Of a stretch of 64,000 bases of DNA, positions 1 through 14,100 are shown piece after piece. The position numbers were made by a program, and so were the translations under genes. Numbering within the stretch: position 1 is the first letter of the stretch; every line of letters starts with the position of its first letter. This stretch comes from Progne subis subis. Its lineage: Eukaryota > Chordata > Aves > Passeriformes > Hirundinidae. The notes under the pieces were generated by a model. It did not search any database. It was not told where the DNA came from and worked only from the letters and a program-made list of their open reading frames with translations. The stretch lies in assembly GCA_022316685.1 (NCBI GenBank), contig JAKJHU010000370.1, forward strand, positions 62,001-126,000, written 5' to 3'.

Positions 1-2054
1 TGATATAAAATAAAACTCCTGAAAACCAACCTATATAAAAGAGACCTCTGAGAAACAACAGAATACGCTGTGTAACGGTATTTTTTTCTCATCTGTAAAT
101 CTTACTAAGTTGAGAGAACACAGAATCAGGAATAGAGCAATAAAAGAAAACTGAGTATGGTTTCTTCATGGATATTAGTATTTAAAACACATTAGATCCA
201 TTTTCTTTCTAACTGGGAGGGGTTTGGTAGAAAACATAATTGTTGTAGGAATTCTAAAGGAAGTTAAGAGTGTATTCTGGCAAGTGCAATACAGTTCAAA
301 CTAGTGTACTATTTAAAATAAAGCGGGAAAAAGACTATATATAAACCAAGAAAGGGCTGGGCAACAAAAGACGAGCAGACATTATATTATATGGTTATAT
401 TATTGTAATGCATTATGATGGATTATGTTTGTTTGTTTGTTTGTTCTAAGTTTGTGTTTCTTTAAGAAGTCAGGGTCACACTCCAAGGACAGAAAGGTTT
501 GACATACTTCAGGGATGAACAGGCGAGCACTGAACTGCAGTTCATACAGAAAGTGAGAAGCTACCACTAGACAGCCTGGCCTCAGAAGGAACAACAAAAA
601 GCTTTTTTCTGCCACTCAGCAACAAAAAAAAGGCCCCTGTGAGCTAACTGAAACCAAGAACAGTTGCATGTCTCTTTGTTCCAGTACACATGGGGAAAAC
701 TGGGACACAGTGGCTAGACAGCAGCCAGGCACAAAGGGACCTGAGGGTACTGATTAAAGGCAGACTGAAAACAAGCCACTGTGTGCCCAGGTGGCCAAGA
801 AGGCCAATGGCATCCTGGCCTGTATCAGCAACAGCACCAAGGCAGTGACTGTCCCCCTGTACTCGGCACTGGTGAGACCACATTCCCCTGCTTTATCCAG
901 TTCTTCCCCCAGTTTAGGAAGAATATTGAGATGCTGGAGCGAGTCCAGAGAAGTGAGCTGGTGAAGGATCTGGAGAAGTCCTGTGAGGAGCAGCTGAAGG
1001 AGCTGGGGGCAAGCCAGGTGGGGCTTGGTCTCTTCTCATAGGCATCAGTGACAGTTCAAGAGGACACAGGCTTAAGCTGCACCAGGGGAGGTTTAGGTTG
1101 GACATTAGGAAGGAATTCTTTACAGAAAGAGAAATCAGACATTGGAATGGGCTGGCCACGGAGATGGTGGAATCGCTGTCCCTGAAGATATTTAAAAGAC
1201 TGGATGTGGCACCTGGTGTTGACAAGGCGGTGTTAGGTCATAGGATGGACTTGATCTCAAAAGTTTTTTCCAACCTAGGCGATTCTGCGATTCTATACTC
1301 TTGTTTTGCAAGTCTGGCTGGCCTTGGTGTTCTATGTTTCCTTCTATGAATTTCAAGTTTAAAACAAAATTAATTTGGCTTCTTTGAATTTAAAAGCTGT
1401 TCAACATTCTTTGGACAGCTAATTCTCAGACCAGACCTTAGCAAACTTGTATCCAAGCTCTATACAAGTCGGGTCTCATCACACTCCTTATAAGAAAGAA
1501 TTACCAAGGCAGCAGCAGATAGAGATGTATGCTTTTTCATTCTTTTCATACAGTCCCAGAACATCCCCTACCAAAGCATAATTCATGTAGACAAACAGAC
1601 CCCAAGGGCAGCAGGTCAGAAACATGCAGTGACAGCCCACAGATTAATACAACAAAAAATGATACTGCAGTCTGGCAGTTATATATTTATGAAAATAAGG
1701 AAGTCTGCAGTTTGGATGTTTGTACCAGCCTGCAGAAAATTCCTTCATAAAACAGGGTTAAAAGTCTTGAGGGAGAAATGGGAGAATAGACAAGTAAGCA
1801 TTTCCATTATGCAGCTAGATATTGGTTGGAAGGAGTGACAAGATTTTGTTCCCTCAGAGGCTTATTGGCCAGGTATATAGATAGTATAAAGCTCAGGTTT
1901 TGTTAAGTAATCCAAGTCCTATTTTTAAAAATAAAGTCCAACTTAGAGAATAGAAAAAAATGAAGAAATGCAGCCACTAAAGATTTCAAATGACACGGCC
2001 TTTCACAAACTAACATGCAAAGGATAAAACATTTGAAGATCGTATATTGCTTAC
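1..2054 (-). other. FANCC intron 11, incomplete
   Basis: Start of the intron after exon 11. Apart from the CR1 fragment at 650-1300 it is AT-rich. I looked on the minus strand for the next FANCC exon (expected 175 nt) and did not find it. Confidence 0.7.
650..1300 (+). mobile_element. CR1 LINE fragment, 3' part
   Basis: Plus-strand remains of the CR1 ORF2 C-terminus and 3' UTR: the pieces reading [27 protein letters not shown] and the GLFS / [11 protein letters not shown] blocks are recognisable in shifting frames, ending in the typical ttccaacct and gattct tail. It is 5' truncated and carries frameshifts, so it is not functional. Confidence 0.85.
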
Positions 2055-2136
2055 CTAACGTTTGTATCTTCTACTAATGCTTTGACCATATCCGAAATGT
2101 GTTTCAAGTGTTGAGACCAATATGTAGTTGGGAGCT
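2055..2136 (-). CDS. FANCC: FANCC coding exon 11 (residues 361-387), last exon in window
   Basis: Length 82 nt, as in human c.1073-1154. [19 protein letters not shown] aligns to human HWLQTLKHISELLREAVED. Acceptor cctcag, donor gtaagc. It ends two bases into a codon. The following exons, coding for roughly the last 170 residues, were not found in the remaining 2 kb and should lie beyond the window edge. Confidence 0.93.
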
Positions 2137-5100
2137 CTGAGGATGAAGGATGGAAACAAAACTCTTAAAATCATGTTCACTAGACTGTAACAGTGAAACA
2201 TTAAGGTAACTGTAAGATTTCTCCAAATGGATTCAGTTACCACAAATTATTTAAAATTTCATTTTAAAAATTCCCAGTTTTCAACAATACCTATTACTGT
2301 GTTTCATGCAACAATTCACTGATAAAGCCAATAAAAGGAAGTATAGCTAGGAATATTGAAATGAGGCTGATGTGCCTTTGCTACCTCAATATATTGCAGT
2401 AGCATTCTCAGAGGCTCTTGTACTGAGCTTTAATTATTGTTCATAAAAAATCATAACAAACTCAACAGTGGTTTCTTGATTTTTATGAATAGGCAACCTG
2501 AAAAAAAATTTGGTTTGCAATCTAAGCTATCAGAATTCAAGCATCACAGAGAAACAGAAAGCCTGTTTCTTGTGAAATATATATGAATTTTTCCATAATG
2601 ACAATTACTGATATTATAAGAAGATTGCAGCATTTTTACAATCTCTGTAATGTGGCTTCATTTCTACATTATTATGCATGTCTTCTTTGTTATTCACTTC
2701 TGATTTAGTTTTCTTTACAGTTACATCTGTAGTATTGTTACATAAGAATCAGATGTTCCTGCAGAAAAATATATTAAAAGAATATTACTAAAATTCCTAA
2801 ATCAAACACACCCTAATAAGGCAATGGCAAAAAAAAAAAAATTATCTCTATCCCTTTATAAGCTATTTTAAGACATACAGATCATGCAGATTTTCACAAT
2901 GCTGCAAATACTTTATGAAAAACTTACCAAAAGGACGTCTGATTAAACTTCTAACAAGAGGCTGGTGATGGTACGGGAAGTAGGCCTTCAGTGGAAATTT
3001 ATGCTAAGACACAAAATCATTATTTTAAAAGTTATCTGGTCTGTCTTCAAAACAAACCCACGGCGAATAATCTCATCTATGGCATTAATTAACAATACAC
3101 ACTGAAGCAAGAAAACAGAAAATTAACTCTAGTTAATTTTAGGATTTTGCATTAAAAAGGGGGAATATTTAGGAAATGCTTGCTTATGAAAAGTAATTAT
3201 TTATAGATTTTAAACTTATAAGCATAAAAAAAGATTCAGAGCATGTTACTGGTCTTAGTCTTTTTCCCTGTAATCACATAAGTTTTCACTCTTAATATGC
3301 AAAGCTTAAAAGAGACAGTAGTTTAATTTAATTTTCCAGTGTAAACACATTCACAGATGATACTAAACTAAGAATTATCAACATCTACAGAATCTGAGGG
3401 CATTGTGAACATTATTGCCATCTGTTCAACAATGGAAACCTAAAATTCTTAGGACCTGATCCAGCAGCAGGTAGGGCAGTCACAGATAACATACTTGCCT
3501 TGTTTATCTGAGAAAGTGCAACCTATATACTGTGAACGCTGCTTGTGTAACTGAGACTAGCAGTAGCACACCTTTAATCTGTTCGTTCTGCAAACAAGTA
3601 CTACCAGGAACATCTAGCAAGGAGCATGTATGTTCAAGTGCAACACCAACTCCCTTTGAGACAGACAGAAAGCCAGCTAGGCCCACATGGTGATCACTGA
3701 CACAAAATCTGGCTGGAGTCCAGTAACTACCAGAGCACAGCAGGGTGAGCACTGGGTCCAATCCTTTCTAACATTTTCATTAATGAACTCAATGAAGGGG
3801 CAGCAAGGTCCCTTGGCAAGTTTGGTGATGATACAAAACTGGGAGGAGAGGCTGATACATGAAAGGGCTACCATCTAGAGGGACCTTTGTGGGATGAGGT
3901 ATTTCTTTATGAGACCAGACGATTGCCGATGGCAAAAGGAAAGAGCCTGCTCTCTCTCACCGGGGGGCATATTACAGCTTTATTCTGGAGTCCTCTCCCC
4001 AGAGAGACCCAGGCTCTGCCCATCCCGGGCTTTTTCCCAGGGGACAGGCCCAGAGGCAGGGACAAGCCACTGCCCAATCAGGGACAAGGTGGGAGTGGAA
4101 CAGAGTTAGGTTACATTCCAGTGTGGGAGGATGGGCACAGCTGAGCAGGGACAGACCATGTGATACAGTTAAAGGGGAACAGAGAAAAAACATTACAAAT
4201 CCGATGAAACACAATATAAACCCAATTAATGCATTACAACATTTCCCCTTTTCTTATTAAATTAAGGAGGAAGGGTCAGTTCGTGGGAGATGTTCAGAGT
4301 TCAGACCTTGAGTACCTTTACAGCTGGAGAAGAAAAAGACACCTAGTGCAGATAAACTGTTCAGAAAAATACTGTTAAGGAAAGATGATAATTAGAAGGA
4401 GAAGGTTTGGCGCTTTCTCCTCCTCCAGGCAGCACTGGCCACTTGTGGGCCCTCTGCAGGTGGCTTTGCAGTTTTAGGGATGAAAGGTTTCACCCACTCA
4501 GCTGGCACCCACTTGAGACCTGGGGGAGTGGACACATAGGCGTACCCATGACCCCAGGTGACCTGATCATGAGGACTTTTTGTTTCTCTGATCGCTGGAT
4601 CCTTTACAATCATATCCGGTGACTTTTGCTGAAAGGCAGAACTGGTCAAAGCAGGATTATTTAGTTTAGCATTTACATTTTCTAGTTTCTTTGAAAAATT
4701 CTCTTTGAACCCTTGAGACCTCCCGCCCCCATTGTCCCAGAAGTCCAGAAATTGCTTCTTTAAAGGGCATTGAGATGCCCAATGTCCAGCATGATCGCAC
4801 AGGAGACACGTTGTTCCTCTCTTGGGTGGTGGCCGTGGCACAGGCGCAGGAGGCACGGTGTCTGCAGCAGCAGCTTTTTGTGGCGGCTTGACTCCTGAAC
4901 TGTGCTTTTGATGGGCTTTTATGAAGGGAGTCTTCCTGGCACACACCTGGAGCATGTCATGTAAAGTTGAAGCCAGTTCTATAGACAGGCTGAGGATATC
5001 TGCCTTGCACTGTTCGTCTGCATTGGTCAGTGCCATCTCCTCCAGGACCTGTTCCTGGGCTCCTTCATTCTGAACCTGTAACTCGATAACTCGGGTTAAT

Positions 5101-8100
5101 CGCTCCACAGATGTTACTAAAGGTTCTGATGGAAGCTGCTTTATTTTACTGTAAGGCTGGAAAGACTTATCGGGCTGGGTTGCTAACTGAATTGGCAAAT
5201 TCTTATTACCAACAGCCGTTTCAGGATTTTGCCAAAGCTCTGGAAGTAAATCTTTTTGAAGATCAAAGGGAACTGTAGTATTCCTTGCTAAATTTGCTTT
5301 TAAACGGTTGCAAAAGTATTCTCTTTCATATCCAAATTTGGCCTGAGCTTTGCATAAATCCTGAACCGCTTGTTGGGGGAAGGGGTCCCAGTTACTGTGG
5401 ACAGCACTCCCTCTTTTTGACTGTTGATATGTGAAAGGGGTGGCAGAAAAGCCAGGAACACTTCCTGCTTCTGGGTTCCCAGCTCCACACCCTCCCCTCT
5501 GGGGTGTGGGAACTGGGACTGTGGGTGGGGAAACCGTGGGAACCAGGGGCAGGGAGGGGCTGGAGGCTTGAGTCACACAGGGAGGAGTCGGAGGGCGGAG
5601 GTTTGAGGGCAGGGGCAGAGTCAGAGGAGAGGGCAGTGCTGGGGGTGGCACCGAAGGGAAGGAGGGGTGTGGGGAGAGGAAGGAATTGCGAAAGGGATTG
5701 CTGGAAAGAGGGACAGACAGAGGGAGAGACTCCTCCTGGCTCAGAGCACATGGCTTCGCCATTTTAGACAAAGGAATCTCCTCAATCTTGTGACCCCCCC
5801 CACCTGGGGACCACTAAGATGGGAGGTTTGAGCACTCGGACTGCCTGCAAAGGTACAAGCTGGGGAAAATCCACAAAGAACCAGCTTTTTTCCCTTTTCA
5901 TTTTGCTTTTGCAATGCAAACCTAATTTTTAAGCTATAAAAAGCAAAATTTGCATCTTCTTTATTATTAGAGGAGCCACATTCAACTATTTTATTTGCAA
6001 CAGCTTCCCAAAATTCCGGGAAGCTTATTTGCTCTAATGATACATCTGAAAATTGAGAAAATATGTATCAAATTAATTTTTTCAACTGTCTCTTTGGGCA
6101 ATGGGTCCTGCCATTTTCCAAGGCGCTTAAAATTTGATAATAGATTCTTTTTTTGAGACACAGACAGCCTAGCATCCATTTTTGGCTCAGATTTTAAGTT
6201 TCTGTGTCCCCTTTAACTGTGGCTGGGAAACTGAAAGTTAAAAAACCCTTGCTGGAGAGAGAAAAAAAACCAGCCAAAAGGGGAAACAATTACCTTTTCC
6301 ACCCCCAAGGCTGCTGAAAGGAATGTGCTATTAAAGCACCCTGAAGGTTTACTCTGAAAGCAGACCCTTCCGCGAAAGGAAAAAACCCTCTTCCCTGAGG
6401 ATTACTGCCTCTTAAAAAGATTTTCCCTTAGAAAACTGAAAGTGGTGCTCACCAAAAATCCAGTGTTCCGATGAATCTTTCCTTTCTTTCCCAATCACTC
6501 CTTTTGCCTGAGACTGACCCTTTTTGGTGCAAAAAGAGCTTCCAGTCCTGGATCCCAGGTTCAGCTTTCCACGAACATGTGGTCACCCTCTCTGGGAGCA
6601 GCCTGCGTGGGGCTTCTTTGCAGCACTCCGATGGGTTCTTTAAGTCCAAAGGAGAAAACTGCAGCCCTGGCCTGTAGAATCCTGTGTTTCGGAGACTCCA
6701 CAGCGAACGCCAAGCCTGATGGGTCTGTGTCTCTGCGTGGGTGGGCCACGTTCCGTGACTCACGTACCTGCGTGAGATTCTTCGGCCACTTGCTCCCCAG
6801 GTGGTTCTTCCAGCTTTCTGGGAACCTTTTGTGGCTTCGAGCCGCACATTTGTCGCCAGATGTGGGATGAGGTATTTCTTTATGAGACCAGATGACCGCG
6901 GATGGAAAAAGGAAAGAGCCTGCTCTCTCTCACTGGGTAGATATCACAGCTTTATTCTGGAGTCCTTTCCCCATGGATGCCGGTGCCAGAGAGACCCAGG
7001 CTCCGCCCATCCCGGGCTTTTTCCCAGGGGGGAACGGGCCCAGAGGCAGGGACAAGCCACTGCCCAATCAGGGACAAGGTGGGAGTGGAACAGAGCTGGG
7101 TTACATTCCAGTGTGAGGCATGGGCACAGCTGAGCAGGGACAGACCACATAATACAGTTAAAGGGGAACAGAGAAAAAACATTACAAATCCGATGAAACA
7201 CAATATAAACCCAGTTAATGCATTACAACAGACCTTGAGAGGCTGGAGAAATGGGCTGACAGAAGCCAAATAAATGTGAACAAGGAGAATATGTAAAGTC
7301 CTGCATCTGGGGAGGAAAAAGTCCAGGCATCAGTACATGTTGTCAGACACCCAGCTGGAGAGCAGTTTGCAGAGAAGGACCTGGGGAGCCAATGGACACC
7401 AAGGTGAGTGTGAGTCATCAGCGTGCCCTGCAACAGAGCAGCGAGTGCTATCTTGAGCTGTATTAGGCAAAGGATTGCCAGCAGGTCCAGGGAGGTGCTC
7501 CTTCCCCTCCCGTCAGCACTGTAAGGAGCCATTCCAGCAACCTAACCTGAAATACTCTGCTCAGTTAAAAGGGCCATGAGGATCATTAAAGGACCAGAGA
7601 ACTTCAGTGAGGAAAAGCTGAGAGAGCCTGGAGGAGAGAATGCTCAAGAGGGATCTTGCTAATGTATATAAAGACCTAAAGGAGGGTGAAAAAGAACAGA
7701 ATTAGGGTTTTTTCAGTGGTGCACTGTGACAAGATCAGAGGTAATGGCAGAAACTCAGTCACAGGAGGTTCTATCTGTTTATCAGAAAACACTTTTGCAA
7801 TTTATTTTTTCACTTTCTTTTTACTGTGAAGTGGCCAAGCACTACCACAGTTTGCCCATAAGAGTTGTAGAGTCCCACCTGGACATAGTCCTGGACAGTT
7901 GATTCTAAGCAGCTATGCTTTGGAGCTGGGGAGTTACACAGGATGATGTCCAGAGGTCCTTTCCAATTCTCAAGCAATCTATGATTCATTGGCATCTTTG
8001 AATCTCTATACCATAAATCTTAGAACTCTTCTGTCTTCTTTTTTAGGAGTAAGAAGGCATTCAGCTAACAGATAAACGCAGATTGGGAATATGAACTGTA

Positions 8101-11100
8101 TAAAATGTGATAGAGCTGTAAATCCAATGAAGACTGTCTTTAATAACTATTTTCTATTGGCATATATATGCATGCATCTTATAAACAAACATAAAGACAC
8201 TTCCTACTGCTTCTTTTTTGTTCTGTCAACAACAGTTAAGTGAAATTACAGCATGTGAATATATACACCTTCTTAGACAGCTCATGTATCACTCGTATAG
8301 TAAGACTCTTGAAGTCTACTTGTGGAGAGGAATTAGGCTAATTAGAAAAAATAATAATCCCTATAGTAAAGTATGCATGTACCCAATTAACTTGCACCAA
8401 AAATTCCCATGAAAATGCAGCCCCTTGATACAGTTAGTAGTAAGCAAGACAACCCATAGCACATGCTACATATGAAAACAGTATTGTGAAGCAAGTAAAA
8501 AAAGGTTTGTTATATAAACCAAGTATTTTAGTCAGTTCTTTCCTCACATATGCCATCACAAAATGCAAAACAAGGTACTATCAGACAGAACAAGTTTGGA
8601 TGTGGCTGATTCTAATAGCTGCCATGATGTATAACAGGAAATGAACATTGAATACTGGTTTAAAATATTTATTCAGATATTTAAAACAAAATTCCTAAGT
8701 GAAAACCAATGATAATTCTGGAATGATCAAGGGAAAATAATTAATGAGGAAATTATAATTTCCATCAAATAGAAATATGAACTTTATCTTCATAAATTTA
8801 CAAGCAACCATCTACTCAAACATCCACGGGTCAGCTTTCACAAGCACAACAAATTTAAAGAAAATCTGCAAGTACAAAATATATCCCAACAGTGATCTCA
8901 GTGTACTCATTCTCAAATTTCTTCTTCAATGACTACAGAAATGGAACTTTTTCCTAAGTATGTTTAAAACCTCATGTTCCATTTATACTGTTTTCAGTCT
9001 CCAAAAATATGGAAGAAAATAAACTATCCTAAACCCAGTAGCACTGCCTTTCCCCACTCTTCAGCCTTTTTTTCTGCCAGGCTTTGTTCTCTCTAAATGG
9101 TCTACAAAATTATTATAAAAGACAGCTATTTCTGACCGCTGCCACACTGCAACAAAATCACTCTCCTATCACACAAACCTGTGAACTGCCAGACACGACG
9201 CAGTTCTTTTGCAAATTTTATGGATGCATGTTTACTTAGAGTTTCTTCAATAAACTGTCTATAAATTCCAAAGATCTCAGTGACCAGGCAGAACCTACTT
9301 CATCTTCTGTCATTAATGTTTTTACCATTCTTCTACTTAATGCTAATGGAGCACATTATGTCCTGTCAAAGGCAATCAGATACCACACAGACCGATACCT
9401 TATGAATATATGTAATGATGGTATAAACAAAGGAAAAAAATGGATCTGACTAAAATTTAGGAAGCAATCTGCTTCTGCTCAGGCAACCTGCCTTTCTGCA
9501 AGCAAACTGTTAGCTAAAATTACAGTGGATTCATAAACTTGAGACAAGGAACTTTTAGTTCTATCATTGAAGATAATATCCCAATTAGAACTGCACAACT
9601 TAAACAGTATACAAGTTTAAAAAAAAAACAACTCAATATTTAAAACCACTTTAGAAAAATGGGCCGTAGTTCATGTTGCAATGCCAGCAGGAGTGAGGAC
9701 TTTCACCTTGAAGAAAACATATCGCCTGCAGAGCAGGATTAGCTCTTGGGTGTCTGATGGGTGTGGAATCTTTACTTTAATTCTCACCCACTGATCCCCA
9801 CCTGGGGCTACACAGTGTGCTGTTTCCGTGTAGTCAGGGCGGCGCAAGATTATCATGCACAGCACTAATGTATTAAGCAAGACAGCTGCCTGAAGCTAGA
9901 AGACAGATTCAATCACACTGCTAATTAAAAGCCAGTATGCCACAAGTTTCAAGAAACCCAACAGTCTCTTAATCACCATCTCCTTGAAAAAGATGCAACA
10001 AATCAAAGGAACTAGAAATTTTCTTAAATTTAAAGTGGAAGGCTTTAAATGACAGGATCTTTCCAAATTTGCATCATATGAATTTGATTTCAAAAAACAA
10101 ACAAGATGGTCAGGATGTTGCCATGTGATTTGGGAATCTGAACTCAATTTTGCAACCTATAAGTAAGATAAGATTTTTCATATCTGTATTTTGAAATTTT
10201 AAGGTAAGAAACCAATTTTGCAGTTTAAATTGTTTAAATTAACACAAAAGTAATTCCACTTAATTCAGTTCAGTAAGACCTGTATAAATATCAGTGCAGA
10301 AGAAGAGAGACTAAGCTGTGAAATTTGAAAATTTAGACCAAGGAAAATTTCAGAGACCATTGTTGAGGATCAAGAACTGAAATCAATCAGTAGCATTCTG
10401 TGTCCCAGTATGTATTCTGTGTCTTCTACCTTCTGAACAGACAAATATGACTATTCAATATCCTACTTAAAATTATTTAGGGGACTGGGAATAGGGTTGT
10501 TATCCCTGCTTCATTTTTTATCAGAGACTCTGCCACTGCAAAATAAAAATGCATATAGAATTTCCTCCTTTTTATCAAATATGAATGTTCATGTTCACTC
10601 CTCAAGCAGAAACTTCAGCATCAGGGGAACTGAGCCTGTGAAAAGCACTTTAGGTGGATGTACTCGAGGGTTAACTTAGGTAAATTGCTCTTACATATTG
10701 GTTTCACGCTATAATTTTATGTGCAGGTAAAGATGTTTGAGCTGAATTTTGGCATATCTATGCAGCTATTACTTACCTCATTATATTCAATCACTTCTCT
10801 TAAGAATAGAATTGGGTTTTTTTCTTGCAAAATTTTGCTTTTTCTCCCTAGAAAAACACACTAAGAAAGAGATCTTGACTAACCTGTTTGTTTTCATTCT
10901 GATGAACCTGAAGGAAGAGCTGTGTAAACACCTGTATTATTGTCATAACTTCTGAAGTTCCATCAGTTTCCATCAATGCATTCCTACACATTGAAAAGTT
11001 AGATACGACAGATCAGATAATTAGTCTGGTCATCACACCACTGCTAACTGAAATGAATGTACGCTGTAGATGAATGAATTGTATGCTGTAGATTCAAACT

Positions 11101-14100
11101 GTGTCTGAGCTCATTACACCACTAACAGAAATACTAACTTTGCAGGCTTTTTAGATTCTATTTTTAATTAAAACAAAACAAAACAAAACCTCATGCACAA
11201 CTCCTACAAATAAAATTAAATATAGTAAATATATACAATATACATGCAGACACATAATTTATCCTACCTAAATAGGTATAAATTTAAAAAGACTAACACA
11301 ACTTTATTAGCCAAATTTGACATCTGATCAGTTTATTGTGTTCAGAGCAACTACTCCCATGATTAAGTTAACCATACTTTATAGTGTTTTGTGGGACTAC
11401 ATCTCATAGGCCACTCTAAAGGTTTACAAAGGTGAATGCTTTAACTTGCCTCCCATAGTGCAAAATAACCTTGAGCAAATGGAGCAAGTGGAGAAAAACA
11501 CATGGCAGCAATTTTTATTCTCTTATTTAAAAGATATATAGTAAGTAGAAAGGAGAGAAAAAAGTTCAAAGTAAGTTGCCAGTGAGATACAAGTATTAGA
11601 GAATTGTTTCATTCCTTCCAAAACATATGAAGAGCGAACACATTACTGTAATGTAGAAATGTCACAAATCTACAGGCAAATATAATAACTGATATAAAAA
11701 AAAGAAATAGTACATGGAAATTCAAGACAGCCTAGGTGTATGGACTTCTGTATAGCCACACATAGCAAGAAAACTGGGAAATAAAAGCAGTAAGTAATAT
11801 CACTGTGATAAGATAATTTAGCACAATTAATCTCAATATGCATGCAAATAGGAGGAAAAGTTATTACAAAAATAGTCACTATGCTTAGATCCATACTTCT
11901 AACAGAACACTAATCCCAAATATAAAAGAAATTTTGTGCGAGCTATAGATACTTAACACAGTTTCCAAGCAAAGGAAGTACATATTCTTTATCAGCAGTG
12001 CTCTAAAATCTCACATGTGATTGCAACTGGAATAGTATCTTAACAGCTGCACACCACTTAATAATCATTGGAAGCATGTTAGAGAAATACCACAAAAATA
12101 AACAGAAGGCTGCATAAACCAACTGGTCTGCAAAAGCCAGCTAACATATACAACTTTATTTAAGTATCAAGAGGAGATGAGACATAGTATTCTTAAAATA
12201 CATCAAGCTTTTAATACCAACAATGTAAAGAAACAAGCACACTAAACAGAAACAAAGCAATTCAAAGAAACAAGCAATTCAAAGTAAAGGGAGCAGAAAT
12301 GTAGGCTTAGAAACAGGAAAATGTAATTTTTAAAGACAATTTGAAACATTAATAGAAGTGCAAATTTTACCAGGAAATACTATGTTGGACAAAGTCCTGC
12401 ATTAGCTGAGAAACATAATTTCATCCATTTCTACTGTCTACCAAAGGGAAAGGATGCTAAAGAGTAGTAAAGTCCTATGATTTTTCTTGGAAAATATTTT
12501 ATATAACATGACCTTAAATAAGCCAAGAGGCTTGGACAAATTTTGTCTCCCTGTACCACCAGAATATACAGTCTCCAACTTAAGACATCAGTACACATCT
12601 GCTGAAGCCACATCAATTTTTAAATGCACGTTGCTTTGGGAAAGTAATCAGTCTCAACTCTCGGAAAATGCTATCTGTGTGCAGACACGGGACCACAGCA
12701 ACAAAGGACTGCCAGAGCAGTGGCTCCCAAGTGGCTCCACTCTCACAATACAGTGGTCTACAATTTCTACAGCCAAGAGTCTTCTTCTTTGTGTAGTGCC
12801 TGCACAAACCTAAATGTGCACACCAACACACAAATGCCCCCAAATACATGTACGTTGGGCACGTTTTCCTAAGAAGGGAAACAACTGATGAGCAAAGGAT
12901 GTCAGTCACTAAATACATTGCTGTTGTATTGGAAAGGATGCAATACTGATAACCCTAACAGTAAATCTACTTAAAATTACTAAGTATTAAGTCAAGTGCA
13001 AAGAAGAGAAAAGCCACTGAAAACTGAGTATAAAGGATTTGAAGCGCCCACATGGTAATCAATATATTGGTCGCTTCAAAATAATTTTAATGCATTCAAA
13101 ACCAAACTCATTATTAATAGGTGGACCAATAGTTTAAGGCCATTAAGAGCATATCTTACATAAATCCTGAAAAGCATTAACAAAATGTAAAAGAGGCTAC
13201 ACTGGCAAGTGCAAATTTTTTTTGCTAAATGCTAAATTACATATTTTAAATGTTAAAATACAATGTAGTCAACTGTACCAATTATTATTACAATGTAACT
13301 TTTATTTAAAGTTCATAAGATTTTTAACATTTTTCATTATTTGCAGTGTACTACACAGAAAGGGACTTTAAAGCATACAGGTAAATAAAAAGATATCCTG
13401 AAATTATATGTTGCAGATGATAAAATTGCTTCTGCTCTTGAAGAAAATCTCAATGTTTAAATGGGTCATTTAAAGCCCTTCCCACAGTAATTTCAAAACT
13501 TACTTGAAAATTTCATTAACAATTCTGAAAACAGCAGGATGGCTTGCTGCTTGTGGCTGTTGATAAACAAATGAAAGAAAATTAGTTATTAATAAGAAAC
13601 AACTCAACTCTCATTGCACAATTTACAGCTTAACTCACGGATGCTATTACATAGCCATTATTAAACTCTTAACTTCAAGATCAATTCTTACTAAACCCTC
13701 AGATTTTCTCAGGATTAGCATTCTTAGGATTCTCCACAGCGAGACAAAGCAGTCTCAACAGCTGATAAATGCAAACACCTGGGATCCCAAACTGTTGATG
13801 ACAACAATCACTACAAATACTAAAGGTGGCAGACAGCAAGAACAGGTTGTTGCATGCAATTGCTAGAGGCTAGACACAGGGAGTAAATTTTCAAAAGCTT
13901 TTCTTTCATCTTTGCAGACAATCCTTTCGGGATGTGCTTTGAGACTCTTGCTAAATCTTCAAAATTAAATTTCAGAAATTAAATTGATTTTATCATCTTT
14001 GTCTTTAATAGTTTTGCATGCATTTTTGTCCAAGACATTTTTTCACAGTGTTATCTTCTTTAGTGAACTTCAGAGTTGCTAGTTCAAGCTAAACATCTCA

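Larger units (their letters stand above)
3004..10883 (-). other. FANCC intron 9
   Basis: 7.9 kb, nearly half of it a CR1 interrupted by an ERVK. Positions 8000-9650 and 9900-10880 are AT-rich without recognisable repeats, apart from a coding-like block at 9180-9310 and a GC-richer block at 9670-9880 discussed in the findings. Confidence 0.8.

Noticed and set aside
400..615. 71-codon minus-strand frame considered as FANCC exon 12
   Set aside because: No match to the expected Trp/Phe-rich segment of that exon and no consistent splice phase.
6449..7273. Frames of 62-132 codons on both strands over the ERVK leader and 5' LTR
   Set aside because: They are mutually overlapping chance frames in LTR and leader DNA; the equivalent frames recur at the 3' LTR because the LTRs are repeats.
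12431..12918. Frames of 61-108 codons on both strands in intron 8
   Set aside because: They overlap each other, lack splice or start context and resemble nothing known.
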